Shown here piece by piece: positions 8,459 to 16,834 of a stretch of DNA of 63,657 nucleotides. This DNA comes from an uncultured Clostridia bacterium. GTDB taxonomy: Bacteria > Bacillota > Clostridia > Saccharofermentanales > Saccharofermentanaceae. The notes under the pieces were generated by a model. That model was not told the origin of the DNA. It made no database searches and saw only the letters and a program-made list of their open reading frames with translations. The DNA lies in contig CAMVBS010000005.1 of NCBI GenBank assembly GCA_947165785.1, forward strand, positions 1 to 63,657. Direction: 5' to 3'. The translations under genes were made by a program, and so were the position numbers. Each line of letters begins with the position of its first letter. Within the stretch, counting starts at the first letter, position 1.

Positions 8459-9430
8459 ATGAAACTGATAATTCAGATACCTTGCCTGAACGAGGAGCAG
8501 ACCCTTAAGGAGACCTGGGATGATCTTCCGAGACATATTGACGGTATCGATGAGATCGAATATCTGATCATCAATGACGGCAGTACCGATAAGACGGTTG
8601 AGAAGGCCAGGGAACTGGGCTTTAACTATGTCGTCAATTTCAAGAGCAACAAAGGTCTTGCCAAAGGATTTATGGCAGGTCTTGATGCATGTCTTCACTT
8701 AGGCGCCGACATAATCGTCAATACGGATGCCGATAACCAGTATTGCGGTAAGGATATCGAGACGATCGTTCGTCCCATCATCGACGGCAAGGCTGACATC
8801 GTTATCGGTGAGCGTCCTATCGATAAGACTGAACATTTCTCATGGACAAAGAAGAAGTTCCAGCACCTGGGAAGTTGGGTGGTAAGAGTTGCAAGTGATA
8901 CGAAGATCCCTGACGCTCCGTCAGGTTTTCGAGCATATTCAAGAGAAGCTGCATTACGACTTAACGTAGTAAATGACTATACATATACTCTCGAGACCAT
9001 CATCCAGGCAGGCCGCGAGAAGATGACCATGACATCTGTTCCCATAAGGACAAATAAGGAGACAAGACCTTCAAGGCTTTTCACCAGCATGTGGAAGTAT
9101 ATGAAGCGATCAGCTTCTGTCATCTCCAGATCTTTTATCATGTATAGGCCAATGAGGTTCTTCTCGACGCTTGGTGTCATATCTTCGTTGATAGGTTTTG
9201 GTATCGGTGTCTATTACCTGGTCATCTCCAGATTCGGAACGACCGGCGGACATGTTCAGATGCTCATCCTCGTTGCCATCTTGATCCTTTTGGGTGTGGT
9301 AAGTTTCCTCATAGGTCTTTTGGGTGATGCAATAGCTGCGAACCGTAAGATCCTTGAGGATATCCAGTACAGAGTAAGGATACTCGAGAGCCTGCAGAAC
9401 AAAGATGAGAACGATAAGTACAAACTGTGA
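8459..9430 (+). CDS. Family 2 glycosyltransferase, DPM/GtrB-like
   Basis: The protein is 323 residues. The N-terminal GT-A domain has the opening IIQIPCLNEEQTL, the nucleotide-binding LIINDGSTDKT and the metal-binding DTDADNQ-type motif (NTDADNQY). A GFRAYSREA segment follows as in dolichol/undecaprenyl-phosphate sugar transferases. Two C-terminal membrane helices and a short cytoplasmic tail complete the GtrB-like layout. These enzymes usually move glucose or mannose from a nucleotide sugar onto a polyprenyl phosphate at the inner leaflet. The exact sugar is not readable. No flippase or acceptor-specific transferase is adjacent, so the gene is a stand-alone unit with its own promoter. Confidence 0.9.
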   Translation: MKLIIQIPCLNEEQTLKETWDDLPRHIDGIDEIEYLIINDGSTDKTVEKARELGFNYVVNFKSNKGLAKGFMAGLDACLHLGADIIVNTDADNQYCGKDIETIVRPIIDGKADIVIGERPIDKTEHFSWTKKKFQHLGSWVVRVASDTKIPDAPSGFRAYSREAALRLNVVNDYTYTLETIIQAGREKMTMTSVPIRTNKETRPSRLFTSMWKYMKRSASVISRSFIMYRPMRFFSTLGVISSLIGFGIGVYYLVISRFGTTGGHVQMLILVAILILLGVVSFLIGLLGDAIAANRKILEDIQYRVRILESLQNKDENDKYKL

Positions 9431-9433
9431 TGC

Positions 9434-9461
9434 TTGACAAATAAACTTAAGAATTCATAAT
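9434..9461 (+). promoter_or_regulatory. Promoter of the cupin gene
   Basis: A perfect TTGACA (9434-9439), 16-nt spacer and CATAAT (9456-9461), followed by GGGGAGGAA before the ATG at 9496. Confidence 0.65.
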
Positions 9462-9495
9462 TTAAGTTAGAAAACGCATTAGGGGAGGAACGGAA

Positions 9496-9825
9496 ATGAT
9501 CTTAAATTTTGAAGATATGGTAGAGACCGCCAATAAGGAGTTTAAGGGCGGTAAGCTTACTTTCTATAACAAAGTATATAATGACGGCATCAACAAGGTG
9601 ATGATCGGAAGACTCGAGCCGGGTGCTTCGATCGGACTTCATACTCACTATAATGAAAGTGAGATGATCTATATCCTTGAAGGCGAAGGAACAGTTATCT
9701 ATGATCAGGATCAGTTGCCGCTTCGTCCGGGTATTTGCCATTACTGTCCTAAGGGACATGATCACAGCGTAATAAACACAGGTGAGGAGACGCTTCGTTT
9801 CTTCAGTGTCATAGCAACACAGTGA
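9496..9825 (+). CDS. Small single-domain cupin protein
   Basis: The protein is 109 residues and consists of one cupin barrel. The metal-site motif GLHTHYNESEMIYILEG matches the first cupin box (G-x5-H-x-H-x3-4-E-x6-G). PGICHYCPKGHDHSVIN matches the second (G-x5-P-x-G-x2-H-x3-N). Three His and one Glu are in the expected metal-ligand places. Stand-alone cupins of this size act as isomerases, epimerases or small-molecule sensors, and I cannot choose among them. The gene has its own promoter and terminator and therefore is monocistronic. Confidence 0.85.
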   Translation: MILNFEDMVETANKEFKGGKLTFYNKVYNDGINKVMIGRLEPGASIGLHTHYNESEMIYILEGEGTVIYDQDQLPLRPGICHYCPKGHDHSVINTGEETLRFFSVIATQ

Positions 9826-9854
9826 GTTGTTGATTTTATATATAAAAAACACAC

Positions 9855-9896
9855 AGAGTCCGATAATATTGTGAAAAATATTGCGGACTCTTTTTA
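9855..9896 (+). terminator. Terminator after the cupin gene
   Basis: The stem AGAGTCCG / CGGACTCT is extended by AATATT/AATATT-like pairing inside and followed by TTTTT. The next promoter overlaps its T run. Confidence 0.85.
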
Positions 9897-9924
9897 TTGC
9901 CTTGAAATACCGATATTGTATAAT
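9897..9924 (+). promoter_or_regulatory. Promoter of the PTS IIC-like gene
   Basis: TTGCCT (9897-9902), 16-nt spacer and a perfect TATAAT (9919-9924). Confidence 0.6.
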
Positions 9925-9978
9925 TTACACAATTTAACGAATGATTATTCATTTTGGTTACTTTCAGGAGGCAGTTTT

Positions 9979-11100
9979 ATGAGTAAGGACAACAAGAAGG
10001 TCAAGCCTTCGGACCGCAAAGACACGAGCTTTGGCGGACGTTTTAAGGCTTTGATGAACAAGATCTTTATCGACGGTCTTTCGGGTATGGCTACAGGTCT
10101 TTTCTGTACACTCATCATCGGTACGATCATCGTTCAGATCGGTGCATATATCCCGGGTTCCATCGGAACATATGTAACGCTTATCGGTAAGATGGCTCAG
10201 GCACTTATGGGTGCAGGTATCGGTATCGGTGTTGCAGTTAAGTTCGGTGAGAAACCTCTCGTAGTCATTTCTTCAGCCGTATGCGGCATGATCGGTGCGA
10301 ATGCCAAGCTCTTTGATACGGCAGCATCCCTGCTCATTGACGGTAAAGCAGGCCTTTCACTTCCGGGCGAGCCTTTGGGCGCATTTATCGCTGCTATCGT
10401 TGGTATCGCGATCGGACATCTTGTATGCGGAAGAACGAAGGTCGACATCATCGTTACTCCGTTTTGTACCATCCTTCCGGGTGCAGCAGTCGGTATCTTC
10501 GTAGGACCTTATGTTTCAACATTCATGGGCTGGCTCGGTTCTCTCGTAAATGCAGGTACTGAACAGGCACCTCTTCTTATGGGTATCATCGTAAGCGTAC
10601 TCATGGGAATCTTCCTTACACTTCCGATCTCTTCCGCTGCTATCGGTGTCGTGCTTCAGCTCGGCGGTATCGCGGCAGGTGCAGCTACAGTCGGATGCTG
10701 CTGCCAGATGATAGGTTTTGCAGTCATCTCTTTCCGCGAAAACAAGGTCAACGGACTTCTTGCCCAGGGCCTCGGAACATCCATGCTCCAGATGCCTAAC
10801 ATCATCAGAAATCCGAGAGTATGGCTTCCTTCGATCGTAGCTTCCGCTATCCTCGGTCCTGTATCAACGATGCTCTTTAAGATGGAGAGCACACCTGTAG
10901 GTTCAGGTATGGGTACTTCAGGTCTTGTAGGTCCTCTTCAGACTTTTGCGACAATGAATGCCACACATTCTGCAGTTGTAGTTCTTGCTGAGATCGCAGT
11001 AATGTACTTTATCCTTCCTGCAGCTATCTGCCTCGGCCTTTCCGAGCTTATGAGAAAGATCGGCTGGATCAAGAAGGGTGATCTTAAGCTTGATGTTTGA
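9979..11100 (+). CDS. PTS EIIC-like membrane protein (PTS_EIIC_2 type)
   Basis: The protein is 373 residues from the ATG at 9979, chosen because AGGAGG lies 6-8 nt before it; the frame is open further upstream, but that region is a terminator and promoter. About ten glycine-rich membrane helices are seen. The sequence resembles the uncharacterised PTS_EIIC_2 group rather than the classical sugar IIC proteins. No EIIA, EIIB, HPr or sugar enzyme lies nearby. Proteins of this group may transport a sugar or nucleobase-like compound, but phosphotransfer cannot be shown without partner subunits. The basic N-terminal tail, rich in Lys, Asp and Arg, is cytoplasmic. Confidence 0.8.
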   Translation: MSKDNKKVKPSDRKDTSFGGRFKALMNKIFIDGLSGMATGLFCTLIIGTIIVQIGAYIPGSIGTYVTLIGKMAQALMGAGIGIGVAVKFGEKPLVVISSAVCGMIGANAKLFDTAASLLIDGKAGLSLPGEPLGAFIAAIVGIAIGHLVCGRTKVDIIVTPFCTILPGAAVGIFVGPYVSTFMGWLGSLVNAGTEQAPLLMGIIVSVLMGIFLTLPISSAAIGVVLQLGGIAAGAATVGCCCQMIGFAVISFRENKVNGLLAQGLGTSMLQMPNIIRNPRVWLPSIVASAILGPVSTMLFKMESTPVGSGMGTSGLVGPLQTFATMNATHSAVVVLAEIAVMYFILPAAICLGLSELMRKIGWIKKGDLKLDV

Positions 11101-11124
11101 TCGGTTTTGTTTCATATATTTCCA

Positions 11125-11149
11125 AGCGTCTCTTCGGAGGCGCTTTTTT
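11125..11149 (+). terminator. Terminator after the PTS IIC-like gene
   Basis: AGCGTCTC-TTCG-GAGGCGCT, an 8-bp stem with a UUCG tetraloop, followed by six T. Confidence 0.92.
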
Positions 11150-11159
11150 CTGCCTTGAA

Positions 11160-11193
11160 ATGGTATAATTATTCTCGAAAAAACTTTTTCGAG
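11160..11193 (+). promoter_or_regulatory. Extended -10 promoter plus CTCGAAAAA palindrome before the lipoprotein gene
   Basis: TGGTATAAT (11160-11168) is an extended -10 element. Five bases later comes the 20-bp near-perfect inverted repeat CTCGAAAAAACTTTTTCGAG (11174-11193), which ends next to the ribosome-binding site GGAGGG. The repeat would sit at the transcript 5' end and could act as an operator or an RNA hairpin. Its right half is one copy of the dispersed CTCGAAAAAG motif. Confidence 0.5.
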
Positions 11194-11204
11194 CGGAGGG
11201 AATC

Positions 11205-12260
11205 ATGAAGTACAAAAAGATCGCAGCAACTGCCCTTGCTTCAGCAATGCTCTTTGGAAGTTCCTTGGCAGCTACGGGATGTTCTGAAAAGAAGACCGAA
11301 GAGACTACAGCCGAGACAACAGCTCAGACCGAAGTAAGCGAAGAAGAAACAGAGACCGAAACATCTCCTGAACCGACTTCCGAAGAAACGACGGAAGAGA
11401 CAACTGAGGAGACGACTGAAGTTACGACAGAAGGCTCTACAAGTGAATCGGAAGATATCTCGTACATGTTCGAGACTGTAGATATAGATTCTCTCGAGAC
11501 AGAAGAACTGTCGGACGATAAGCCGGTACTGTATTTCCATAGTACGGAAAATTACGACAAGGTTCTTAAGACTGATCTGGGACTTATTGTGATCCCTCAT
11601 ACTACTGATCCTAAGATCGGCAAGATCGATATAAGACTTGACGACAATGAATTCGAACTGGATTGTATTATGGATAACGTCGGCTCCACTTCCCGGGCAT
11701 ATCTTGTCAGGAGTGGCGGAAACACATATATCTATACTCAGTCGGGGCTCATGGATGACTGGTATGCTCTTAATGTCTATAAGGTTTCGGACGGACAGAT
11801 AAGTCATGTAGGAAGTATCGAAGGCATCCGCTTTGCATTTATGGCGTCGGAATTCTCGCCTGAATCATTCAAACTCGGTGAGTCGGCAGGCCAGGGAGGA
11901 GCGGCCGGAACATATACGGATTATAAGGTGGGAGATGACGGAATGCCTGTCCGTATCTCGAATACCTGGTTGTTTGATGATTATACATATAAGGTGAGCT
12001 TCGAAGAAGAAAAGACTGGACTTCTTGTTATGGGAGGTCAGGCTACCGAGCAGGAAGTAACGATCGATCCGGAGGAGACTGTAAAGTTCTGTGAGACTGA
12101 TAAAGAGACTTTTGTGGATGTTCAGAAAGAAAACGGTGATGTTGTAAGACTTGATATCACGCAAGAAGTTGCGCAGGGTAAGGTCGATAGAAGAGAGTAC
12201 TATGACTTCTTTTACTGCTGGGGACTTTTCGGTATCGATGACTATGTTTCTCCGTTTTAA
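11205..12260 (+). CDS. Secreted lipoprotein of unknown function with Thr/Glu linker
   Basis: The protein is 351 residues. A signal peptide of about 25 residues ends in the lipobox AATGC, so the mature protein is lipid-anchored outside the cytoplasmic membrane. Residues ~30-85 form a low-complexity linker of Glu and Thr. The remaining ~265 residues have alternating beta-type segments and I recognise no family. GGAGGG lies 8 nt before the ATG. A bidirectional terminator follows. The acidic Thr-rich spacer is typical of clostridial surface lipoproteins that extend through the cell wall. No neighbour suggests a role. Confidence 0.8.
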   Translation: MKYKKIAATALASAMLFGSSLAATGCSEKKTEETTAETTAQTEVSEEETETETSPEPTSEETTEETTEETTEVTTEGSTSESEDISYMFETVDIDSLETEELSDDKPVLYFHSTENYDKVLKTDLGLIVIPHTTDPKIGKIDIRLDDNEFELDCIMDNVGSTSRAYLVRSGGNTYIYTQSGLMDDWYALNVYKVSDGQISHVGSIEGIRFAFMASEFSPESFKLGESAGQGGAAGTYTDYKVGDDGMPVRISNTWLFDDYTYKVSFEEEKTGLLVMGGQATEQEVTIDPEETVKFCETDKETFVDVQKENGDVVRLDITQEVAQGKVDRREYYDFFYCWGLFGIDDYVSPF

Positions 12261-12289
12261 GTCAGCCTGATAAGAGATCAACTCATATG

Positions 12290-12326
12290 AAAACACTTCA
12301 AGTCGGATACGGCCTGAAGTGTTTTT
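12290..12326. terminator. Bidirectional terminator between the lipoprotein and EamA genes
   Basis: The stem AAAACACTTCA / TGAAGTGTTTT has A and T runs on its two sides, so it can end both convergent transcripts. Confidence 0.85.
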
Positions 12327-12332
12327 TGTATC

Positions 12333-13226
12333 TTAAGCCTTTGCGGCTTTCTTTACGTTATGGATATAAGAGTAAACGGATGCTCCGATGATGACGACAT
12401 AACCTATGAGACTATAGATATCCGGCTTTTGTCCGAGGAAGAGAAATCCCAGGATCGCAGCAAAGATAACTGAGGAATAATCATAGATGGAGATCTCCTT
12501 TGCCGGGCACCTTGCGTATGCTGAAGTGATAAATATCTGACCGCTGCAGGCAAATGTACCTGCAAGTATGAGGCACAGGAGCTGTTTTGCCGAGATGGGT
12601 TCGTAAGTCGCGATAACAAACGGGACTAATACCACGCAACTGAAGATGGAAAAGAATGCAACGATGACTTCGCTTCGTTCTCCCTTAAGGCTCAGCTTAC
12701 GCATAAACGTATAAGCGATACCTGCGACAAGTCCGCCTGCGACTCCGATGAGTGAAGGAACGAGATGTTGAGGATCGCTGATGCCTGTCGGCTTAACGAC
12801 CAGGAGCGCTCCGAGGAAAGCAACGATAACGCTTATCCATTGACGGCCGTTCGCAACTTCCTTAAGGATTATGATGGACGCGAGGATAGCGAAAAAAGGC
12901 GACAGTTTATTGAGGATCTGCGCATCGGCAAGATTGATGTGGCTTATCGCATAGAAGTTAAAAAGGATACCGAGTGTTCCGAAGGAGGCTCTTAAGAGAA
13001 GATACTTAAGGCTTCCTTTCTTGACCTTGAACTTCTCTTTTGAACGCAAGAGGAGAACAAGTGACAGGATTATCGCAACACAGTTCCTGAAGAATGCCTT
13101 CTGAAATACCGGCATGTCTCCTGCCATGTTGACGAACAGGGCCATACATGCAAATGAGAATGCCGAGATGATGATAAAGATTATTCCCTGTGTCTTAGGG
13201 CTTATGCGTGACTTCTTATTCTCCAT
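12333..13226 (-). CDS. EamA/DMT superfamily transporter
   Basis: The protein is 297 residues from the ATG at 13226, which has AAAGG in front. The frame continues 14 residues upstream, but without a ribosome-binding site. About ten membrane helices form two EamA repeats, the normal layout of drug/metabolite transporters such as RhaT-, YdcZ- and RarD-type permeases. The first repeat begins around QGIIFIIISAFSFACMALFV. The substrate is unknown; exporters of amino acids or nucleotide-like metabolites are common in the family. The protein ends with a Lys/Ala-rich cytoplasmic tail. Confidence 0.9.
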   Translation of the reverse strand: MENKKSRISPKTQGIIFIIISAFSFACMALFVNMAGDMPVFQKAFFRNCVAIILSLVLLLRSKEKFKVKKGSLKYLLLRASFGTLGILFNFYAISHINLADAQILNKLSPFFAILASIIILKEVANGRQWISVIVAFLGALLVVKPTGISDPQHLVPSLIGVAGGLVAGIAYTFMRKLSLKGERSEVIVAFFSIFSCVVLVPFVIATYEPISAKQLLCLILAGTFACSGQIFITSAYARCPAKEISIYDYSSVIFAAILGFLFLGQKPDIYSLIGYVVIIGASVYSYIHNVKKAAKA

Positions 13227-13375
13227 ACCGTTACCTTTTACTATTTTATAAGAAAAGTATATTCTCAATCTGTGAAGTCCTCAATTTGCAATGCGACGGA
13301 AAATAGTTACGAAAAACTACTTTTTTCTTATAGTGTGTTAGAATAGGTGGATGATAATGTAACAGGGGTATTAAG

Positions 13376-13990
13376 ATGGCTTTTTACTACGACAGTGAAC
13401 CTACTACCGAATCCAACAAGCGTGTCATAACATACAGACAGCACGGCGTTAACTTCGAGTTTACGACGGATACTGACGTGTTCAGCAAGACTCAGGTGGA
13501 CTTTGGAACGGATCTGATGCTCGGTGCTGTCATAAGAGATGTTAAGGACAGGAACGCCAAGGTCGGTTCGATCCTCGATCTCGGTTGCGGCTACGGAGTT
13601 GTCGGTATCGTCATGAAGTCCGTCTTTAAGGGTGCAGCCGTAACATGCGTTGATAAGAATTCCAGAGCCGTGGGACTTGCAAAGGAAAATGCAAAGCTCA
13701 ACGGTACTCCGATAAAAGACTGTCTTGTAAGTGACTGCCTTTCTGCGCTTCCTGAAGAAGTGATGTTCGATCTTGTTATAACGAACCCTCCGGTAAGAGC
13801 TGGAAAGGATGTTGTTTTCGCGTTTTATGAGCAATCCTATGAACACATGAACGAGGGTGCTGCGATATATGTCGTCCTTCAGCGTAAGCAGGGTGCTCCT
13901 TCAACGGAGAAGAAACTTAATGAACTGTTCGGTAACGTGGAGACAGTTGATATCAAAGCAGGTTACAGAGTAATGAGGTCGATAAAATGA
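13376..13990 (+). CDS. RsmC-like class I methyltransferase (YbxB type)
   Basis: The protein is 204 residues and is a single MTS (methyltransferase small) domain. Motif I, LDLGCGYGVVG, binds S-adenosylmethionine. Motif IV is NPPVRAGK, the form found in rRNA guanine-N2 methyltransferases RsmC/RsmD-like and in Bacillus YbxB, so an rRNA guanine in the small subunit is the likely target. The bacterial RsmC of E. coli has an extra N-terminal copy that is absent here, as in other Firmicutes. AGGGG precedes the ATG. The stop overlaps the next gene (ATGA). Confidence 0.88.
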   Translation: MAFYYDSEPTTESNKRVITYRQHGVNFEFTTDTDVFSKTQVDFGTDLMLGAVIRDVKDRNAKVGSILDLGCGYGVVGIVMKSVFKGAAVTCVDKNSRAVGLAKENAKLNGTPIKDCLVSDCLSALPEEVMFDLVITNPPVRAGKDVVFAFYEQSYEHMNEGAAIYVVLQRKQGAPSTEKKLNELFGNVETVDIKAGYRVMRSIK

Positions 13991-14901
13991 TATTTCCGTA
14001 TGATCTTATTGATTCTTTCTCGATGTTTTTTATCTATGCCTTCATAGGATGGATCATTGAAGTCATCTATTACGGTATCAATGAAGGTAAGTTCATCAAC
14101 CGAGGATTTTTGAGCGGACCGCTCTGTCCGGTATACGGTATCGGTTTTTATGCGGTAATACTTCTCCTCCTGCCGTTTCAGGATAACATTGCGATGCTGT
14201 TCTTCGGCTCGATGTTCATAACGACTTTTGTTGAATTCTGGGCAGGATTTATCCTTTACAAGATATTCAATCTTCGCTGGTGGGATTATTCCAACTATAA
14301 GCTGAACGTTAAGGGATTTATATGTCTTCAGTTCTCCATCTATTGGGGAACTGCATGTACTCTCGCTCTTAAGATCTTACATCCTGCAGTAGTATTCATA
14401 CTGAATAATCTGCACATATGGATCAAAGTCGGGATCCTCTCCGTCTTCGGCGGACTTTTGATCGTCGACATCATCACGACAGTCATCACGATCATCGGAT
14501 TCAAGCGTAAACTCGTTATCCTTTCCGATGTCAGCAAAGAGATCAGGAATGTTTCCGATAAGCTCGGAGGCCATATCTATGACGGCGTTGAGACTGTCGT
14601 TACAAAGACAGCTCCTACGGTTGAGAACATCAACACCTATAAGGAACTTTACAATACCCACAGAGAAGAAGAGAAGGCTCTCGCCAAGAAACACAGGAAC
14701 GAGGAAAGAGAACTTCTCGACCAGCTCTTTGCCAAGGAGAAGGGTGATCTTAAGATCTCCAAAGAAAGCATCAACAAGAAGTTCGACCAGTTGTCCCACG
14801 GACTTAAGAGAAGAGAGCACGCGCTGGTCAGAAAACTTGCTGCAGGCAAGAACGATGCATATAAGCTCGTATTAAGTGCGCTTAAGAAAGATGAGGAATA
14901 A
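13987..14901 (+). CDS. CmpB-type membrane protein (putative ABC transporter permease)
   Basis: The protein is 304 residues. The N-terminal ~190 residues carry about five membrane helices and the recognisable motifs FIGWIIEVIYYGINEGKF, NRGFLSGPLCPVYG and FWAGFILYKIFNLRWWDYS of the CmpB family. Databases label the family a putative ABC permease, though no ATPase is known to pair with it. Residues ~200-304 are a highly charged Lys/Glu coiled-coil tail that is probably cytoplasmic. It is translationally coupled to the methyltransferase gene and followed after 2 nt by the phosphodiesterase gene. The molecular function is not established. Confidence 0.85.
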   Translation: MIFPYDLIDSFSMFFIYAFIGWIIEVIYYGINEGKFINRGFLSGPLCPVYGIGFYAVILLLLPFQDNIAMLFFGSMFITTFVEFWAGFILYKIFNLRWWDYSNYKLNVKGFICLQFSIYWGTACTLALKILHPAVVFILNNLHIWIKVGILSVFGGLLIVDIITTVITIIGFKRKLVILSDVSKEIRNVSDKLGGHIYDGVETVVTKTAPTVENINTYKELYNTHREEEKALAKKHRNEERELLDQLFAKEKGDLKISKESINKKFDQLSHGLKRREHALVRKLAAGKNDAYKLVLSALKKDEE

Positions 14902-14903
14902 TA

Positions 14904-15416
14904 ATGAAGATATTCGTAGCATCAGATATCCACGGTGATTCAGCTCAGTGTAAAGCCGTTATCGACAAATACAGGGAGGAGAAGGCCGACAGGCTCCTTC
15001 TTCTCGGTGACATACTCTATCACGGCCCGAGAAACGACCTCCCGGCTTCTTATGAACCCAAGAAGGTCATCGCCATGTTAAATGAGATAAAGGACGAGAT
15101 CCTGGCAGTTCGCGGTAATTGCGATACGGAAGTCGATCAGATGGTCCTCGAGTTTCCGATCATGGCTGATTACATCTATCTCGTATCAGGAGAGACTACG
15201 ATCTTTGCAACACACGGTCACAAGTTCAATGACCTTTCCATGCTCCCGAAGAACACGGTATTTTTGTATGGACACACTCATGTAGCCTGTGATGAGGTCA
15301 AGGAAGGGATCCGTACCATGAACCCGGGTTCTCCTTCGATACCCAAGAACGGAACCGTTCCTTCTTATATCATCATCGAAAATGGTGACCTTACGCTCAA
15401 ACCGTTATATAATTAA
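14904..15416 (+). CDS. yfcE: YfcE-type metallophosphodiesterase
   Basis: The protein is 170 residues. It carries the calcineurin-like metal motifs in order: SDIHGD (D-x-H), LLLGDILYHGPRND (G-D-x-x-x-x-G), VRGNCD (G-N-C/H-D), ATHGHKF (H-G-H) and YGHTHVA (G-H-T-H). This set and the length match YfcE/MJ0936 phosphodiesterases, which hydrolyse phosphodiester bonds with Mn2+; the physiological substrate is not known. The gene lies two bases after the CmpB gene, so the methyltransferase, CmpB and phosphodiesterase genes form one operon. Confidence 0.92.
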   Translation: MKIFVASDIHGDSAQCKAVIDKYREEKADRLLLLGDILYHGPRNDLPASYEPKKVIAMLNEIKDEILAVRGNCDTEVDQMVLEFPIMADYIYLVSGETTIFATHGHKFNDLSMLPKNTVFLYGHTHVACDEVKEGIRTMNPGSPSIPKNGTVPSYIIIENGDLTLKPLYN

Positions 15417-15435
15417 CCCTTGGAGGCATTAAACG

Positions 15436-15909
15436 ATGAGAGCTAAGGTAAGCGGCAAACATAATACTATATACGGGATCTTTTTTGTGATCTTCGTTGA
15501 ACTATATTCCATCCTTACGGTTTTTGTTTTTGCGCCGGCTCTTGCAAGCGTCGCAGACAGTTGGATCTGGATCTCCGCTTTGTCGGTCTTTCTTTTGGCG
15601 GCACATTTCCTGAGCTGCTATCTTTTGAGACACCAAAATCCCGTAATATGGCTTATAGGTATTCCGGTCAATGTCATTGCCATCTGCTGCATCGCCAATA
15701 TAAACGATCCGTATTTTGTCAGGGCTTTGGGACTCTACGGCATTTTTTCGAGATTCTCGAATGAGAAGGATATGCTGCTGACATACTTTCCATACTATAT
15801 AGATGCGATCTTATATGCGCTTCTTATCGTAGCGGGAAGAGTGGTTTTTGCGGCGCCTACTTATTATCTTGTCAGGATCAACAGCATCAGTAATTCCGAT
15901 AAAGTTTGA
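15436..15909 (+). CDS. Small multi-spanning membrane protein, unknown
   Basis: The protein is 157 residues with about four hydrophobic helices, a basic N-terminus (MRAKVSGKHN) and a short polar tail. I recognise no family. GGAGG lies at a good distance before the ATG. It follows the phosphodiesterase gene by 19 bp and may be the last gene of that operon. The mrp promoter overlaps its stop codon. Confidence 0.65.
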   Translation: MRAKVSGKHNTIYGIFFVIFVELYSILTVFVFAPALASVADSWIWISALSVFLLAAHFLSCYLLRHQNPVIWLIGIPVNVIAICCIANINDPYFVRALGLYGIFSRFSNEKDMLLTYFPYYIDAILYALLIVAGRVVFAAPTYYLVRINSISNSDKV

Positions 15910-15933
15910 AAAAAATATCAATCGATGTATAAT
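15906..15933 (+). promoter_or_regulatory. Promoter of the mrp operon
   Basis: TTGAAA (15906-15911), 16-nt spacer, perfect TATAAT (15928-15933). The -35 overlaps the upstream stop codon. Confidence 0.65.
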
Positions 15934-15964
15934 CTATCAGAAGTTTAAATTTGGAGGAATCATT

Positions 15965-16834
15965 ATGTCATCATGTGATTCATGCCCATCAAAGGCATCT
16001 TGCACTTCTCAGAGCACATGTCCGTCAGCTAATGGCGAGTCATCATCAAACGAACAGACAAGTCTCATTGAGGAGATCAATAAGTATTCGTCAGTAAAGA
16101 AGGTTATCGGCGTATGCAGCGGTAAAGGCGGCGTCGGTAAGTCTTTGGTAACATCCATCCTTGCAGCAAGACTTGCAAGAGACGGTTATAACGTAGGTAT
16201 TCTCGACGCTGATATCACAGGACCTTCCATCCCACAGGCATTTGGCCTTAAGGGTTCTCTTAAAGGCGACGAGAACAAGAACATCATCCCTGCAGTAACA
16301 CATTCGGGAATCAAGGCAGTAAGCGTAAACCTTCTTCTCGAAAACGCTGACGCTCCTGTTCTCTGGAGAGGACCGGTCATCGCAGGTCTTGTTAAGCAGT
16401 TCTGGACAGATGTAAATTGGGGAACACTCGATGTTCTTCTTATCGATATGCCTCCGGGCACAGGTGATGTACCTCTTACAGTATTCCAGTCGATCCCTGT
16501 CGACGGTATCGTTTTGGTATCTACACCACAAGATCTCGTTTCCATGATCGTTAACAAAGCAAGAAACATGGCTTTGATGATGCAGGTCAAGGTTTTGGGA
16601 TTTGTTGAGAACATGAGTTATGTTAAGTGCGGAAAGTGCGGCGAGGAGATCAAGCTCTTCGGTGACAAGGAAAATGTTGCCAAGGCTGCTGCTGAAATGG
16701 GCTGCAAGGTTCTTGATAAGCTCCCGCTCGATCCTGATATCACAAAACTCGTTGATGCAGGTGAGATCGAGAAGGTTCCATCAGGAAACCTCGATGGTAC
16801 GGTTGCTCTTGTTGAGAGCATGCTCGAAGGCTGA
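15965..16834 (+). CDS. mrp: Mrp/NBP35 family iron-sulfur carrier ATPase
   Basis: The protein is 289 residues from the ATG at 15965, chosen for the GGAGGAA 8 nt upstream; an earlier in-frame ATG lies upstream of the promoter. The deviant Walker A is GKGGVGKS (53-60), with the signature Lys of the Mrp/MinD class. Switch residues are in DADITGPS and DMPPGTGD. C222 and C225 (KCGKC) form the CxxC that binds a bridging 4Fe-4S cluster between subunits. The N-terminus has four more cysteines (C4, C7, C13, C19), like the N-terminal cluster site of NBP35. It probably assembles and transfers Fe-S clusters in the cytosol. It overlaps the next gene by one base. Confidence 0.93.
   Translation: MSSCDSCPSKASCTSQSTCPSANGESSSNEQTSLIEEINKYSSVKKVIGVCSGKGGVGKSLVTSILAARLARDGYNVGILDADITGPSIPQAFGLKGSLKGDENKNIIPAVTHSGIKAVSVNLLLENADAPVLWRGPVIAGLVKQFWTDVNWGTLDVLLIDMPPGTGDVPLTVFQSIPVDGIVLVSTPQDLVSMIVNKARNMALMMQVKVLGFVENMSYVKCGKCGEEIKLFGDKENVAKAAAEMGCKVLDKLPLDPDITKLVDAGEIEKVPSGNLDGTVALVESMLEG

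Noticed and set aside
9871..9978. Upstream extension of the PTS IIC-like gene
   Set aside because: The extra residues would begin inside a terminator and cross a promoter, whereas the ATG at 9979 has a clear AGGAGG.
10295..10504. Small overlapping frames inside the PTS IIC-like gene
   Set aside because: No ribosome-binding site, poor codon use and complete overlap with the main gene.
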